DNA from: Pseudomonas entomophila | Lineage (GTDB): Bacteria > Pseudomonadota > Gammaproteobacteria > Pseudomonadales > Pseudomonadaceae | Assembly (NCBI RefSeq): GCF_013523125.1 | Contig: NZ_JAAMQJ010000010.1 | Span: forward strand, 1 to 64,000 | DNA length: 64,000 nucleotides | Reading direction: 5' to 3' | Shown here: in pieces, positions 47,501-56,172 of the stretch | How positions within the stretch are numbered: the first letter of the stretch is position 1 | Layout of the letters: each line of letters starts with the position of its first letter | The notes under the pieces: model-generated | Seen by the model: only the letters and a program-made list of their open reading frames with translations | Told to the model about the DNA's origin: nothing | The model's database searches: none | Position numbers and translations under genes: made by a program

Positions 47501-49994
47501 GCAGTTCTCGAACCACGCCACCCAGGTGGCCGGTGTGATCGCAGCGGCACGGGACGAGCTGGGCGCGGTCGGTGTCGCGCCTGAGGCCTCGTTGGCTGGG
47601 CATTACCTGGCCAACCAAGGCAACGACCTGCAGGGGCTGTCCAACACAGGCCACTACGATGTGGCCAACAACAGCTGGGGGTTCACCCACGATTTTGCAC
47701 TGACGAACCTGACGGGTGGTCGTGTCACCACGGAAACCGCGCTGCTGCTCAACATCCAGTACGCTGCTCGCAATGGCCGCGGTGGTCTGGGTACCGTCAT
47801 GGTTAATGCAGGTGGAAACGCACGGGCTGCCGGGGGAAGTGCGCAAGGTTCGCTGACCAGCAATCACCGCTACGGTATCCAGGTCGGAGCGATCAATGCC
47901 AAGGGCGACCTTTCCACGCTTCAGATCGAGGCGGCGCCGTTTTCCAATCCGGGCACCAGCTTGCTGGTATCGGCTCCAGGCAGCAACGTATTGGCCACCA
48001 GCCGCAAGCTGGACACTGCGCGTGGGGCCGTGTTCGGCAGCGATTATTCGGCGACCCAAGGCACCAGCTTCGCGACGCCCATCGTCTCTGGCGTGGCGGC
48101 CTTGATGCTCGAAGCCAATCCGTCGCTGGGCTATCGCGACGTGCAGCACATCCTGGCGCTATCGGCAGCCTATGTAGCGGATGCCGCTACCACATGGACA
48201 TACAACACTGCGCGTCACTGGAATGGCGGCGGCTTGCGCAAAAGTGATGACTATGGGTTCGGCAAAGTGGATGCACGCGCCGCGGTGCGGCTGGCAGAAA
48301 GCTGGACCGCCACCCGTACCCTGGTCAACGAAACCGAGGTCGGCGCTGCGGCCACGTCGGTGGAGTTGGTCATCGCCGCAGGCCAGACTGCGCGAGCTGA
48401 ACATACGCTGCCGGCAGGCGTGCGGATCGAGCATGTCGAAGTCGATGTGAATACCGAAGTCGGTCAATTGGGCGATCTGCAACTGCGCCTGATCTCACCG
48501 ACCGGTACGCAAAGCCTGCTGCTCGACCGGGCTGGCAAAAAACGTTTCGGCGAAGGTGCAGGCGAGACCGATCGAGGCAGTGAGCGCAGCGGGGCCTTCA
48601 GCTACAGCTTCATGTCGACCCACCACTGGGGTGAGTACAGTCAGGGCTCGTGGACACTGGAGGCCAGCAGTGCCGAGGGCGGCAAGCCCATCACGCTGCA
48701 CAGCTGGGGATTGCGCGTCTATGGCGAGGCGGCCTCGGCCGACGACCAGTATGTATACACCGATGCCTTCGCGAGCATCGCTCAAGAGCCGACACGTGCG
48801 GTGTTGGACGATGCCGTCAACGGCAGTGCGGGAGGCTTCAACACCCTCAATGCGGCGGCCATTTCCACCGATGTCAGGATCGATCTTCAAAGCGGTAGCG
48901 CTACGCTGGCAGGCCAGCCCTTGTCCATCGTTTCGCCTGGGGCATTCGGCCATCTGGTCAGCGGCGATGGCAATGATCACCTGATCGCGTCGGGGCAAGG
49001 CACCGTGCTCGAAGGAGGGCGAGGTGCGAATACGCTGACCGGCAGTGTAGGCCGAGATCTCTACGTGGTGCGTCAGCGTGCCGGTGGCCAGGACACCGTC
49101 CAGGGCTTCGAGGCAGCCAAGGGCGAGGTGATTGCCGTGACGGGCATGGGTATCGGCAGCTTCGCCGAGCTGACCCTGGCACAGGAAGGCACCACGACGC
49201 GCATTCAGTTGCCTGGCAACCAACGCATCGACCTGCTCGATACGCAGGCAGGCATGCTGTCGGCGGAACATTTTCGTTTCGACCGTCGCTTTACCCTGCC
49301 CGAAGGCTACTTCGACGGGGCTGCCACGACACCGCCGCAACCGACCGATTCACGGCCTGGCGAGGTCATCCTCAAAGGCGGTGCGAAAGGCGTGAGCATG
49401 GAGTTCGGTGCCGACGGGCGTACTCAGGCCCGCCTCAACGGGGTGGTCTATGAGCGCAACGGTGAAGGCCCAGCCATTTTCGTAGCGGCCAGACAGGAAG
49501 GGCAAACCGACCTGCACAATGCCATCCGCGGTTTCAATCCGACCATGGACAAACTCGATCTCGCACCCTTGGGCGTGACGCAATGGTCGCAGCTCAAGGT
49601 CGAAAAACAAGAGCGGATTGTCATCAATGGTCTGGCCTTGGCCAATGGCACTCGAATCACGACCGTGCCCAACGCAGAAGGAACCATCATTGATCTGATG
49701 TACATCGATGGCCTGGACCCGAACCTGCTTGGCCCGGAGCATTTCCTGTACGCACCGGCAGGGCGTGGGCTTTATCTACCTGATCCTCAGCCGGCAGCGG
49801 CGCAGCCCTTGCTCGGTGCACACACCCTGGCAGTGCCTGAGTTGGCCGAGATGGGTGCGACAACGTCCTCATCCGCGGTCGCGTCGCTGACGCATGCCAT
49901 GGCGGGTTTCGCGCCGGATGGCGCAGGCAGCCTGTTGGCGCCGTATGTCCCTCGACACACGGGGCATGAGCCGCTGCTGGCGCACGCGGCCTGA
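44535..49994 (+). CDS. RTX protein with kexin/subtilisin-like protease domain
   Basis: An 1819-residue protein without a signal peptide. Residues 1-300 are helical and unassigned. About 337-400 is the DPLLLDLTGQG / VFDIDNSGT / GWVGVGTGLLALD module seen in RTX toxins; 428-465 has EF-hand-like loops (DSDADGRITASD, DDNRNGSSEADE). Glycine-rich RTX repeats cover about 557-752 (GGRGHDVFIAG, AGPGNDLIFA). An S8/kexin-type peptidase follows (about 915-1250) with His994 (SNHATQVAG), Asn1095 (NAGGN) and Ser1178 (GTSFATPIVSG), but Glu950 where Asp is expected. A P domain (1275-1400), more RTX-like sequence and a C-terminal beta domain end the protein. Start ATG 44535 is preferred over GTG 44526. Confidence 0.9.
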   Translation: MSITRQDFEAAKALLDAQGPADFYKFLESKGSRYATLAKGVVSYEGVAGRAAVTFMMERYAERHAEEMPPVILERVKRSMAKATLDLFEKSIGQDQFEIDADQAINFHNQVFLGAGLDISYWTLDTAFKVTPIAERETLWRSALQLAGDFTGEMLLSGYILSKLAAHGPSSPDADVSGWIRRVTSPRMIQALSGPILDQATTLAQDSVQELLNTATYVVPDPELALFIKNNPLPKNRTQGETEAADSVRNGYAVSEATHQIRFERGALDKTDFMSTQIASLATGGVRPGEIQLDPNAKPNEYLQQAYIDKGTACTPSERLQNSLLFNNLGANTTHNVYVDPLLLDLTGQGVTMTSIVDGTVFDIDNSGTVKRTGWVGVGTGLLALDDGSGAIRHGGQLISEYFGGKTGEAGQPGEARFPDAFAALASLDSDADGRITASDAQWPQLRVWTDDNRNGSSEADELKTLDAWSISEIALAATPQNTTHASGNTLRATGTFVIDGQQREAQAVNFLSDAVSHRVQADAQGQRIESRAGEVTRTSYTIHDDKGVTLDAQALGVQTVQGGWGDDTLKAAPEGSWLVGGGGRNRYEGGVGDDVFLISTSDDTSQISGGGGRDAVIVVGGRGLSLNLAKAGVLMAQGGRGHDVFIAGANHGVFMKGGAAGSTLIGGGGEDVLVGGQGRNIIVGGTGKSVIYAGPGNDLIFASAQGSIIYAGAGQALIKGRDGDDVIEAGKGDAVIDGGGGVNLVSLHGAHGDYVITPTDTGYRLQDTVAGRDGTLTLTRIQKLNFADISAVNLGGPHAMPVTDSVRTDASGAVLTRRDGARVIAATTLLGNDQPMGSQGPLRLSDVSEAMGGTAVLDEHGNVVFTPDPHGQGAMGFKYALLDAAGNPAMNVVSLKTGEAAPMRGEVHLLTDEVPSDPLAARQWYLADVGVYPVWQQYSGKGVRVGIFEPGGAFSVGPETFDIQHPDLAPNVDSGWLASQRKEGLLPSQFSNHATQVAGVIAAARDELGAVGVAPEASLAGHYLANQGNDLQGLSNTGHYDVANNSWGFTHDFALTNLTGGRVTTETALLLNIQYAARNGRGGLGTVMVNAGGNARAAGGSAQGSLTSNHRYGIQVGAINAKGDLSTLQIEAAPFSNPGTSLLVSAPGSNVLATSRKLDTARGAVFGSDYSATQGTSFATPIVSGVAALMLEANPSLGYRDVQHILALSAAYVADAATTWTYNTARHWNGGGLRKSDDYGFGKVDARAAVRLAESWTATRTLVNETEVGAAATSVELVIAAGQTARAEHTLPAGVRIEHVEVDVNTEVGQLGDLQLRLISPTGTQSLLLDRAGKKRFGEGAGETDRGSERSGAFSYSFMSTHHWGEYSQGSWTLEASSAEGGKPITLHSWGLRVYGEAASADDQYVYTDAFASIAQEPTRAVLDDAVNGSAGGFNTLNAAAISTDVRIDLQSGSATLAGQPLSIVSPGAFGHLVSGDGNDHLIASGQGTVLEGGRGANTLTGSVGRDLYVVRQRAGGQDTVQGFEAAKGEVIAVTGMGIGSFAELTLAQEGTTTRIQLPGNQRIDLLDTQAGMLSAEHFRFDRRFTLPEGYFDGAATTPPQPTDSRPGEVILKGGAKGVSMEFGADGRTQARLNGVVYERNGEGPAIFVAARQEGQTDLHNAIRGFNPTMDKLDLAPLGVTQWSQLKVEKQERIVINGLALANGTRITTVPNAEGTIIDLMYIDGLDPNLLGPEHFLYAPAGRGLYLPDPQPAAAQPLLGAHTLAVPELAEMGATTSSSAVASLTHAMAGFAPDGAGSLLAPYVPRHTGHEPLLAHAA

Positions 49995-50012
49995 CACCTC
50001 TTCTACCCTTCA

Positions 50013-50036
50013 GCGCCGTCCCCACGAGGGCGGCGC
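50013..50036 (+). terminator. GC-rich hairpin between RTX gene and second exporter
   Basis: GCGCCGTCC / GGGCGGCGC form an imperfect stem 19 bases after the RTX stop and 19 bases before the next start. There is only a short T run after it, so it is as likely an attenuator or mRNA-end stabiliser as a full terminator. Confidence 0.45.
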
Positions 50037-50054
50037 GCTTCTCGGTCGTTTTCG

Positions 50055-52187
50055 ATGGATATGTACACGTTTGCTCAGCGTCCAGCGGATCCTGCGCTCT
50101 GGGCATTGGCTCAGCTGGCTCGCCATTATCGCGTCGCGTGCTGTACGCAGGCGCTGGCCCATGAGTATGGGGAGAACGGTCAACCGTTGACCCTCGATCA
50201 GCTTCAGCATGCCGCACGTCGATTGGGATTCGATACTCAGGTACGGCACGACTGTCGTCACCCTCACCGATTGCCGCTACCGGCCATCGGCTATGAGCGT
50301 GATCAGCGCCCCTATGTGGTCTGGCGACAGGTGCAGGGGAAGCTGTGGATCCAGTACCTGGGCGATGACCAACCTTTCGCGGTCAGTCGCCTCGGCTTTT
50401 CCAGCAGAAGCAACGGCACCCTGTTGCTCTTGCGTCCCGTCACCTCGTCGCTCGTTACTTGTACTACGGGTTTCCGGTGGTGTTGGCCCATTGTGCGCAA
50501 GTACACAGGGACACTGACACGCGTATTGCTGGCGGGTGTGTGCCTGCTGGCCTTTTCGCTCATCACGCCTATGTTCTTTCAAGTGGTGATGGACCACGTG
50601 CTGGTGCACCGCAGCCTCTCTACCCTGGTCGTCATGATCTCGGGGTTGGTCGCGGTCATGCTGTTCGAGACGGTGTTCAGCGCGGTGCGGCATGTCGTGT
50701 TCGCCCACCCTTTGGCTCGGCTGGATGCTGAACTCAAGGCGGCATTGTTCGGGCACTTGCTGTCGGTGTCGCCGCATTTTTTCAGCGAGCGTCCTCTGGG
50801 TGAAATTGCCGCACGAATGCGCGAGCTCGACACGGTTCGCGACTTTCTCACGCACCACAGTCTGGCCGTGGTGTTGGACGGGTTGTTTTCCCTCGTTTTC
50901 CTGAGCGTCATGCTGATGTACAGCCCGGTCCTGACTGCAGTGGTCGCAGGTTCCTTGGTGATCTACGCGCTACTGGCACTGTGCTGGGGGCCAATCGTGC
51001 ATCGTCACGCCGAGCGCGCACAGGTGCGTGCTGCAGCCAACGAAGCCTTTCTCGTGGAGTCGCTCAATGCGATACGCACGCTCAAAGGCATGGGAGCCGA
51101 GCGCTGGACTGCCGAGCAGTGGGATACACGGTTGACCGAGGCGACGCTGGCCCAGCGGCGTCTCGGTTTATCGGCGGCGTTTGCCCAGGAGTCGATCGGC
51201 CTGACGGGCAAGCTGGCTGCGGCTGTCATACTCGGGTTGGGCGCGCAAGCTGTCATGGCGGGCGATCTCAGTATCGGCAGCTTCATCGCATTCAACCTGT
51301 TTGCCAGTCGTGTGGCCCAACCCGCGCTACGCCTGGGCCAAGTGTGGGCCTGTTACCAGCAGGCACGGGTTGCCTTGCAGCGCTTGGGAATGATCCTTCA
51401 ACAGCCAGTCCAGGGACGGCTTGCTGCGATGGCCTTGCCGCGCGTGTCTGGCCGGGTGGCAGTCGATTCCGTGTGCTTTCGCTATGCCGCTGATGGCCCG
51501 TTGATACTGGATCATGTCAGTTTCGAGGTCGAGCCTGGACAATGTATCGGCATCACCGGCACGTCTGGCTCGGTCAAAAGCACGCTGATCAAGCTACTGC
51601 TGGGCTTCGCGTCACCCAGCAAGGGCACGCTACGGCTGGATGGACATGACCTGGCCATGGCCGACACGGCCAGCCTGCGTCGGCACATGGGTGTCGTCAT
51701 GCAGCAACCCTTTCTGTTCAAAGGCACCGTTCATGACAACATTGCGCTGGCGCGGCCAGGGGCGAGCCGGCATGACGTCATCGAGGCTGCTCGCTTGGCC
51801 GGCGCCCATACGTTCATCGAGCGCTTACCCGGTGGCTATGAGGCGCCGGTAGCCGAGTCAGGCAGCAATCTCTCCGGTGGACAGCGCCAGCGTATCGCGA
51901 TCGCCCGTGCCTTGGTGGCTCAGCCCTCCATCCTGCTGTTCGATGAGGCTACCAGCGCATTGGATGAGGAGGCCCAGGCCGACTTCATGGCAGCTTTGCC
52001 CCATATTCGTCGTGGCCGAACGCTCATCATGATCGCCCATCGATTAGAGACTCTTCACACGTGTGACCGCATTTTGGTGTTCGACGAAGGTCGGCTGATC
52101 GAGCAGGGCAGTCCAGCCGAACTGGCTACCTTGCCCGACGGGCACTACGCTCGGCTCCTGCGACTTCAGCAGGAGGACAGGACATGA
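50055..52187 (+). CDS. HlyB-like ABC exporter with altered Walker A (second copy)
   Basis: A 710-residue HlyB-like exporter of the normal family length: a C39-like N-terminal domain lacking a catalytic cysteine motif, a membrane domain (TPMFFQVVMDHVLVHRSLST, HLLSVSPHFFSERPLGEIAA) and an ATPase with signature LSGGQRQRIAIAR, Walker B ILLFDEATSALD and H-loop MIAHRLETLH. The Walker A reads GTSGSVKST: Val507 replaces the invariant Gly before the catalytic Lys508. It differs clearly from the first exporter, so this is not a recent duplication. Four-base overlap with the HlyD gene means joint translation. Confidence 0.9.
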   Translation: MDMYTFAQRPADPALWALAQLARHYRVACCTQALAHEYGENGQPLTLDQLQHAARRLGFDTQVRHDCRHPHRLPLPAIGYERDQRPYVVWRQVQGKLWIQYLGDDQPFAVSRLGFSSRSNGTLLLLRPVTSSLVTCTTGFRWCWPIVRKYTGTLTRVLLAGVCLLAFSLITPMFFQVVMDHVLVHRSLSTLVVMISGLVAVMLFETVFSAVRHVVFAHPLARLDAELKAALFGHLLSVSPHFFSERPLGEIAARMRELDTVRDFLTHHSLAVVLDGLFSLVFLSVMLMYSPVLTAVVAGSLVIYALLALCWGPIVHRHAERAQVRAAANEAFLVESLNAIRTLKGMGAERWTAEQWDTRLTEATLAQRRLGLSAAFAQESIGLTGKLAAAVILGLGAQAVMAGDLSIGSFIAFNLFASRVAQPALRLGQVWACYQQARVALQRLGMILQQPVQGRLAAMALPRVSGRVAVDSVCFRYAADGPLILDHVSFEVEPGQCIGITGTSGSVKSTLIKLLLGFASPSKGTLRLDGHDLAMADTASLRRHMGVVMQQPFLFKGTVHDNIALARPGASRHDVIEAARLAGAHTFIERLPGGYEAPVAESGSNLSGGQRQRIAIARALVAQPSILLFDEATSALDEEAQADFMAALPHIRRGRTLIMIAHRLETLHTCDRILVFDEGRLIEQGSPAELATLPDGHYARLLRLQQEDRT

Positions 52188-53599
52188 GTCGCGTGAGAAC
52201 GATGGCTCGACGCTATGTAACGGCTGTATGCACAGCTTGGCGTCAGCGTCATGAGACGCCTCGACCCTGTCCAGACGCAGAATGGCAATTCTTTGCGCCG
52301 GTGCTTGCACTTCAACAGCGTCCGCCCCACGTGTTTCCACGTCTGCTGCAAGGCCTCATCGTCGGCATCCTGTCCTTGGCGCTCGTGTGGTCCGTCATTG
52401 GCAAGATCGATGTGGTGGCGACGGCGCAGGGCAAGGTCGTGCCGAGTGGGCGCAGCAAAGTGATACAGCCCCGGGAAAGCGCCGTGATCAGGGCCATTCA
52501 CGTTCAAGACGGTCAGTTGGTCATGGCAGGCGAGGTATTGGTCGAACTCGAGGCGCGTGCAACCGCGGCCGATCTGGCACGGCTGGCGGCCGATCTGTTA
52601 TCGGCGCGTATCGACATTGCCCGGGCCATGGCCATGATCGCCACTATAGAAAGCGACCGGCCGCCTGAGTTGCAGGCTGATCAGCTTGGCGCAGCTGACT
52701 TGACGAAGCGTCAGGCGGTCCAACGCTGGCTCGAAGGCCAATATCTTGAGCTGCGCAGCCAACTGGACCAAGCCGCTGCCGAAATCAATCGCGCCGAACA
52801 CGAGTTAGGTTCCATCGATGTATCGATCCAGGCATTGCAGCACGCACTGCCCATCGCTCAGGAACTGGTGGACGACTATGCCCGGCTTCTGGCGGATCAA
52901 GCGGTGGCGAAGCACCACTACCTGCAGCGCAAGCAGGAACACCTGCAACAGCAGCGAGAGCTGGATCAGTTGCAGGCCAGACGGCGCGAAGTGAAAGCCT
53001 CGCTCGATGTCGCCACGCACCGGCGCGCGAGCATCCTGGCGCAACAGCGACGCAACATGCTCGACCTGCAGCATGAAGCCGAGTCCAGGGTGGCCACGCT
53101 CGAGCAGGAAATGGACAAGGCGCGGCTGCGGCATGGGCAGCGTACGCTCAGGGCACCTGTCGATGGCACTGTGCAGCAACTGGCTGTGCACACGGTAGGC
53201 GGCGTAGTCACCGAGGCACAGCCACTCATGGTGATCGTGCCCAAGGAACAACCCGTCGAGGTAGAGGCTTTTCTCGCGAACAAGGATGTCGGTTTCGTAC
53301 GCCCGGGCCAGCCGGCTCACGTGAAGGTAGAAACGTTCAGCTACACCCGGTACGGCTTGGCGCAAGGCATAGTCAGCAGCGTCTCCCACGATGCCATCGA
53401 GGACACTCAACGGGGGCTGGTCTATGCCGTGCGTATTCGTCTGGACAGTCCTTGGCTCGACTATTCAGAGGCAACGCCGTTGTTACTGACGCCAGGCATG
53501 GCCGTCACCGCTGAAATCACCACCCGTCAACGTCGCCTGATCAGCTATTTCCTCACGCCACTGGAAGTCATGACACGTGAAAGCCTCCATGAGCGCTAG
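52184..53599 (+). CDS. HlyD-family membrane fusion protein
   Basis: A 471-residue periplasmic adaptor of type I secretion. It has a cytoplasmic N-terminus, one membrane helix (LLQGLIVGILSLALVWSVI, about residues 52-70), a lipoyl half-motif (VVPSGRSKVIQPRESAVIRA), a long coiled coil (about 120-320), and the HlyD signature near the end (LRAPVDGTVQQLAVHTVGG, then EVEAFLANKDVGFVRPGQPA). It should link one or both ABC exporters to an outer-membrane TolC, which is not encoded in the window. Confidence 0.92.
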   Translation: MSRVRTMARRYVTAVCTAWRQRHETPRPCPDAEWQFFAPVLALQQRPPHVFPRLLQGLIVGILSLALVWSVIGKIDVVATAQGKVVPSGRSKVIQPRESAVIRAIHVQDGQLVMAGEVLVELEARATAADLARLAADLLSARIDIARAMAMIATIESDRPPELQADQLGAADLTKRQAVQRWLEGQYLELRSQLDQAAAEINRAEHELGSIDVSIQALQHALPIAQELVDDYARLLADQAVAKHHYLQRKQEHLQQQRELDQLQARRREVKASLDVATHRRASILAQQRRNMLDLQHEAESRVATLEQEMDKARLRHGQRTLRAPVDGTVQQLAVHTVGGVVTEAQPLMVIVPKEQPVEVEAFLANKDVGFVRPGQPAHVKVETFSYTRYGLAQGIVSSVSHDAIEDTQRGLVYAVRIRLDSPWLDYSEATPLLLTPGMAVTAEITTRQRRLISYFLTPLEVMTRESLHER

Positions 53600-53628
53600 T
53601 ACCATCAATCAGGAACGGTGCGAGGTTA

Positions 53629-53650
53629 AGCTCACGCCATGCCGTGAGCT
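53629..53650. terminator. Hairpin at the end of the type I secretion island
   Basis: AGCTCACG-CCATGC-CGTGAGCT is a perfect 8-bp stem 30 bases after the HlyD stop. No U tract follows, so its role as a terminator is uncertain. Confidence 0.45.
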
Positions 53651-53704
53651 CGATCATCGATAGGCATGCTCGATACGGACGCAGTGCCAGGGCGTCGGAC
53701 GCGC

Positions 53705-53866
53705 TCAGGCTTTCACCGGCGGCTCTTCACTGGGCGGATCACCCACCGTCGGCGGCGTAGTCGGCTGGGTCGGCAACTCGTCCGGATCATCCCGTGGCAC
53801 GGACGGCGGCAGGGACGGGTCGTCGATGTTCGGATCGGGCGTTTCCGGTGGGGTGGGAATGTTCAT
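53705..53866 (-). CDS. Small proline-rich acidic protein
   Basis: A 53-residue frame starting MNIPTPPETPDPNIDDPSLP and rich in Pro, Asp and Glu throughout (PTQPTTPPTVGDPPSEEPPV). It has no membrane segment and is probably disordered. ATG 53866 is the likely start, since the upstream frame is not protein-like. I do not recognise a function. It lies between the RTX island and glgE and points away from glgE. Confidence 0.55.
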   Translation of the reverse strand: MNIPTPPETPDPNIDDPSLPPSVPRDDPDELPTQPTTPPTVGDPPSEEPPVKA

Positions 53867-54007
53867 GATCGCGCCTCGCAAACGGTTGAACGAAGGGTGC
53901 ATCTGCTCAGACACGCGCCGATGGTCAAACACTCCGTTTTTTATTGAACCCCACTCTTGGGCGCTGCTCTGAACCCTTACCGTCCAAGCTAAACGGAGCA
54001 AGGTTCG

Positions 54008-56026
54008 ATGTCACGTAATGAGCCCTTTGAGAGCGTGCCCATGGCGAATGATCACCCGGACCAGGCCGTCAGCCTGTCCCAGGCGCTGCTGGCCCCGCGG
54101 ATCGTGATCGAGAACGTGCAGCCGTCCCTCGACGGCGGCACCTTCGCCACCAAGGCCGTACGCGGCCAGCCGGTCGACGTATCGGCCAAGGTTTACTGCG
54201 ACGGACACGATCAGTTGGCCGTGATGCTCAACTGGCGTCAGGCCAACAGCCGGGTCTGGCACTGCGTGCCCATGCAGTCGGCCGGCAATGACCTGTGGCT
54301 GGCGCAGTTCACGCCCAGCGAGTTGGGGCCGCACCTCTACAGCATCGAAACGTGGATCGACCCCTATGCCACGTTCTGCTACGACCTGGGCAAGAAGTTC
54401 AATGCCGGCGTCGAGGTCAAGCTGGAGCTCGAAGAAGGCCGCCTGCTGCTGGGCAAGGGCATCGAACGCACCGAAGGGGCGCTGCGCGAGCAGCTGGACG
54501 CCCTGCAGCAGGGGCTGGCCCGTCAATCGATCGACGATCAGGTCGCGACGCTGCTGGCGCCGGACACCGCGCGCCTCATGCACCAGGCCGAGCACCGCAC
54601 CTACCTGACCCGCAGCATCGAGTTCGCCGTCGACGTGGACCGCGAGGCGGCGCTGTTCGCCAGCTGGTACGAGCTGTTCCCGCGCTCGATCACCGACGAC
54701 AAGGCGCGCCATGGCACCTTCAACGACGTGCATTCGCGCCTGCCGATGATCCGTGACATGGGCTTCGATGTGCTGTATTTCCCGCCCATCCATCCCATCG
54801 GGCGCCAGCATCGCAAAGGTCCGAACAATTCGCTGCATGCAGGCCCGGACGATCCGGGCAGCCCGTACGCCATCGGTAGCGCCGACGGTGGTCATGATGC
54901 GATCCACCCGCAACTGGGCACGCGTGAGGACTTCCGCCGCCTGGTCGCCGCTGCGGCCGAGCACGGCCTGGAGATCGCCCTGGACTTCGCCATCCAGTGT
55001 TCCCAGGACCACCCCTGGCTGACTGAGCATCCCGGTTGGTTCAGCTGGCGCCCGGACGGCACCATTCGCTACGCCGAGAACCCGCCGAAGAAGTACCAGG
55101 ACATCGTCAACGTCGATTTCTACGCGGCCGATGCCATCCCATCACTGTGGCTGGCCCTGCGCGATGTGGTGATCGGCTGGGTCGAGGAGGGAGTCAAGAC
55201 CTTCCGCGTCGACAACCCGCACACCAAGCCGCTGCCATTCTGGCAATGGCTGATCGCCAATGTGCGCAGTCAGTACCCTGACGTGCTGTTCCTCGCCGAA
55301 GCCTTCACCAAGCCGGCGATGATGGCGCGCCTGGGCAAGGTCGGTTACGCCCAGAGCTACACCTACTTCACCTGGCGCAACACCAAGAAGGAACTGACCA
55401 CCTACTTCGAAGAACTCAACGAGGCGCCGTGGCGCGACTGCTACCGTCCCAACTTCTTCGTCAACACGCCGGACATCAACCCGTTCTTCCTGCAGCACTC
55501 GGGGCGCGCGGGCTTCCTGATCCGGGCCGCACTGGCGACCATGGGATCGGGCCTGTGGGGCATGTATTCCGGGTTCGAGCTGTGCGAGGGCGCGGCACTG
55601 CCGGGCAAGGAAGAGTACCTGGATTCGGAGAAGTACGAGATCCGTCCCCGTGACTACACCCAGCCAGGCAACATCATCGCCGAGATCGCCCAGCTCAACC
55701 GGATTCGTCGTCAGAACCGCGCCCTGCAAACGCACCTGGGCGTGGCGTTCTTCAACTGCTGGAACGACAACATCCTGTACTTCGCCAAACGCACGCCGGC
55801 GCGGGACAACTTCATCCTGATCGCCATCAGCCTGGACCCGCACAACGTTCAGGAGGCGCATTTCGAGCTTCCCCTGTGGGAGCTAGGGCTGGATGACGAT
55901 GCCCAGACCCATGGCGAGGACCTGATGAATGGCCACCGCTGGACCTGGTATGGCAAGACGCAGTGGATGCGGATCGACCCGGCCTACCAGCCGTTCGGGA
56001 TCTGGCGGATCGAAAAGGTGTCGTAA
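54008..56026 (+). CDS. glgE: Alpha-1,4-glucan:maltose-1-phosphate maltosyltransferase
   Basis: A 672-residue GH13 enzyme of the GlgE type. It has an N-terminal Ig-like domain (RIVIENVQPSLDGGTFATKA), the helical insert characteristic of GlgE, then the catalytic barrel: FPPIHPIGRQHRKGPNN, the nucleophile Asp in KTFRVDNPHTKP and the acid Glu in LFLAEAFTKPAMM. It extends alpha-glucan with maltose-1-phosphate made by the downstream maltokinase. A GGAG at about 53995 supports ATG 54008, though an ATG 11 codons later is possible. Confidence 0.94.
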   Translation: MSRNEPFESVPMANDHPDQAVSLSQALLAPRIVIENVQPSLDGGTFATKAVRGQPVDVSAKVYCDGHDQLAVMLNWRQANSRVWHCVPMQSAGNDLWLAQFTPSELGPHLYSIETWIDPYATFCYDLGKKFNAGVEVKLELEEGRLLLGKGIERTEGALREQLDALQQGLARQSIDDQVATLLAPDTARLMHQAEHRTYLTRSIEFAVDVDREAALFASWYELFPRSITDDKARHGTFNDVHSRLPMIRDMGFDVLYFPPIHPIGRQHRKGPNNSLHAGPDDPGSPYAIGSADGGHDAIHPQLGTREDFRRLVAAAAEHGLEIALDFAIQCSQDHPWLTEHPGWFSWRPDGTIRYAENPPKKYQDIVNVDFYAADAIPSLWLALRDVVIGWVEEGVKTFRVDNPHTKPLPFWQWLIANVRSQYPDVLFLAEAFTKPAMMARLGKVGYAQSYTYFTWRNTKKELTTYFEELNEAPWRDCYRPNFFVNTPDINPFFLQHSGRAGFLIRAALATMGSGLWGMYSGFELCEGAALPGKEEYLDSEKYEIRPRDYTQPGNIIAEIAQLNRIRRQNRALQTHLGVAFFNCWNDNILYFAKRTPARDNFILIAISLDPHNVQEAHFELPLWELGLDDDAQTHGEDLMNGHRWTWYGKTQWMRIDPAYQPFGIWRIEKVS

Positions 56027-56081
56027 GCGCTGACGCGTCCGGCTCATCGTTCTAGGTGAGGTCGGATCTTGCGTCGTTTGC

Positions 56082-56108
56082 TTCGCGGGCAAGCCCGCTC
56101 CCACGGGG
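56082..56108. repeat. Single REP element
   Basis: TTCGCGGGCAAGCCCGCTCC and flanking bases form one REP unit of the same type as the doublet at 38674-38766, in the glgE-treS gap. Confidence 0.85.
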
Positions 56109-56172
56109 CGGGTGAAGCGTTCGAGAGAAGGGGCCGCCAGGGTGGCCCGCCTGGAATTGAAAGGAGTCGCAC

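Noticed and set aside
47370..48092. Sedolisin (S53) identity, since S53 uses Glu
   Set aside because: The order Glu-His-Asn-Ser with HATQVAG, GTSFATP and a following P domain fits S8/kexin; S53 has Glu and Asp on one helix and SGTSAS.
44871..48149. A 1092-codon open frame antisense to the RTX gene
   Set aside because: It mirrors the codon bias of the GC-rich RTX gene and contains no recognisable domain; long antisense frames are common in high-GC coding DNA.
40617..53700. RtxC-type acyltransferase and TolC for the RTX island
   Set aside because: No frame in or beside the island resembles either; they must be absent or elsewhere.
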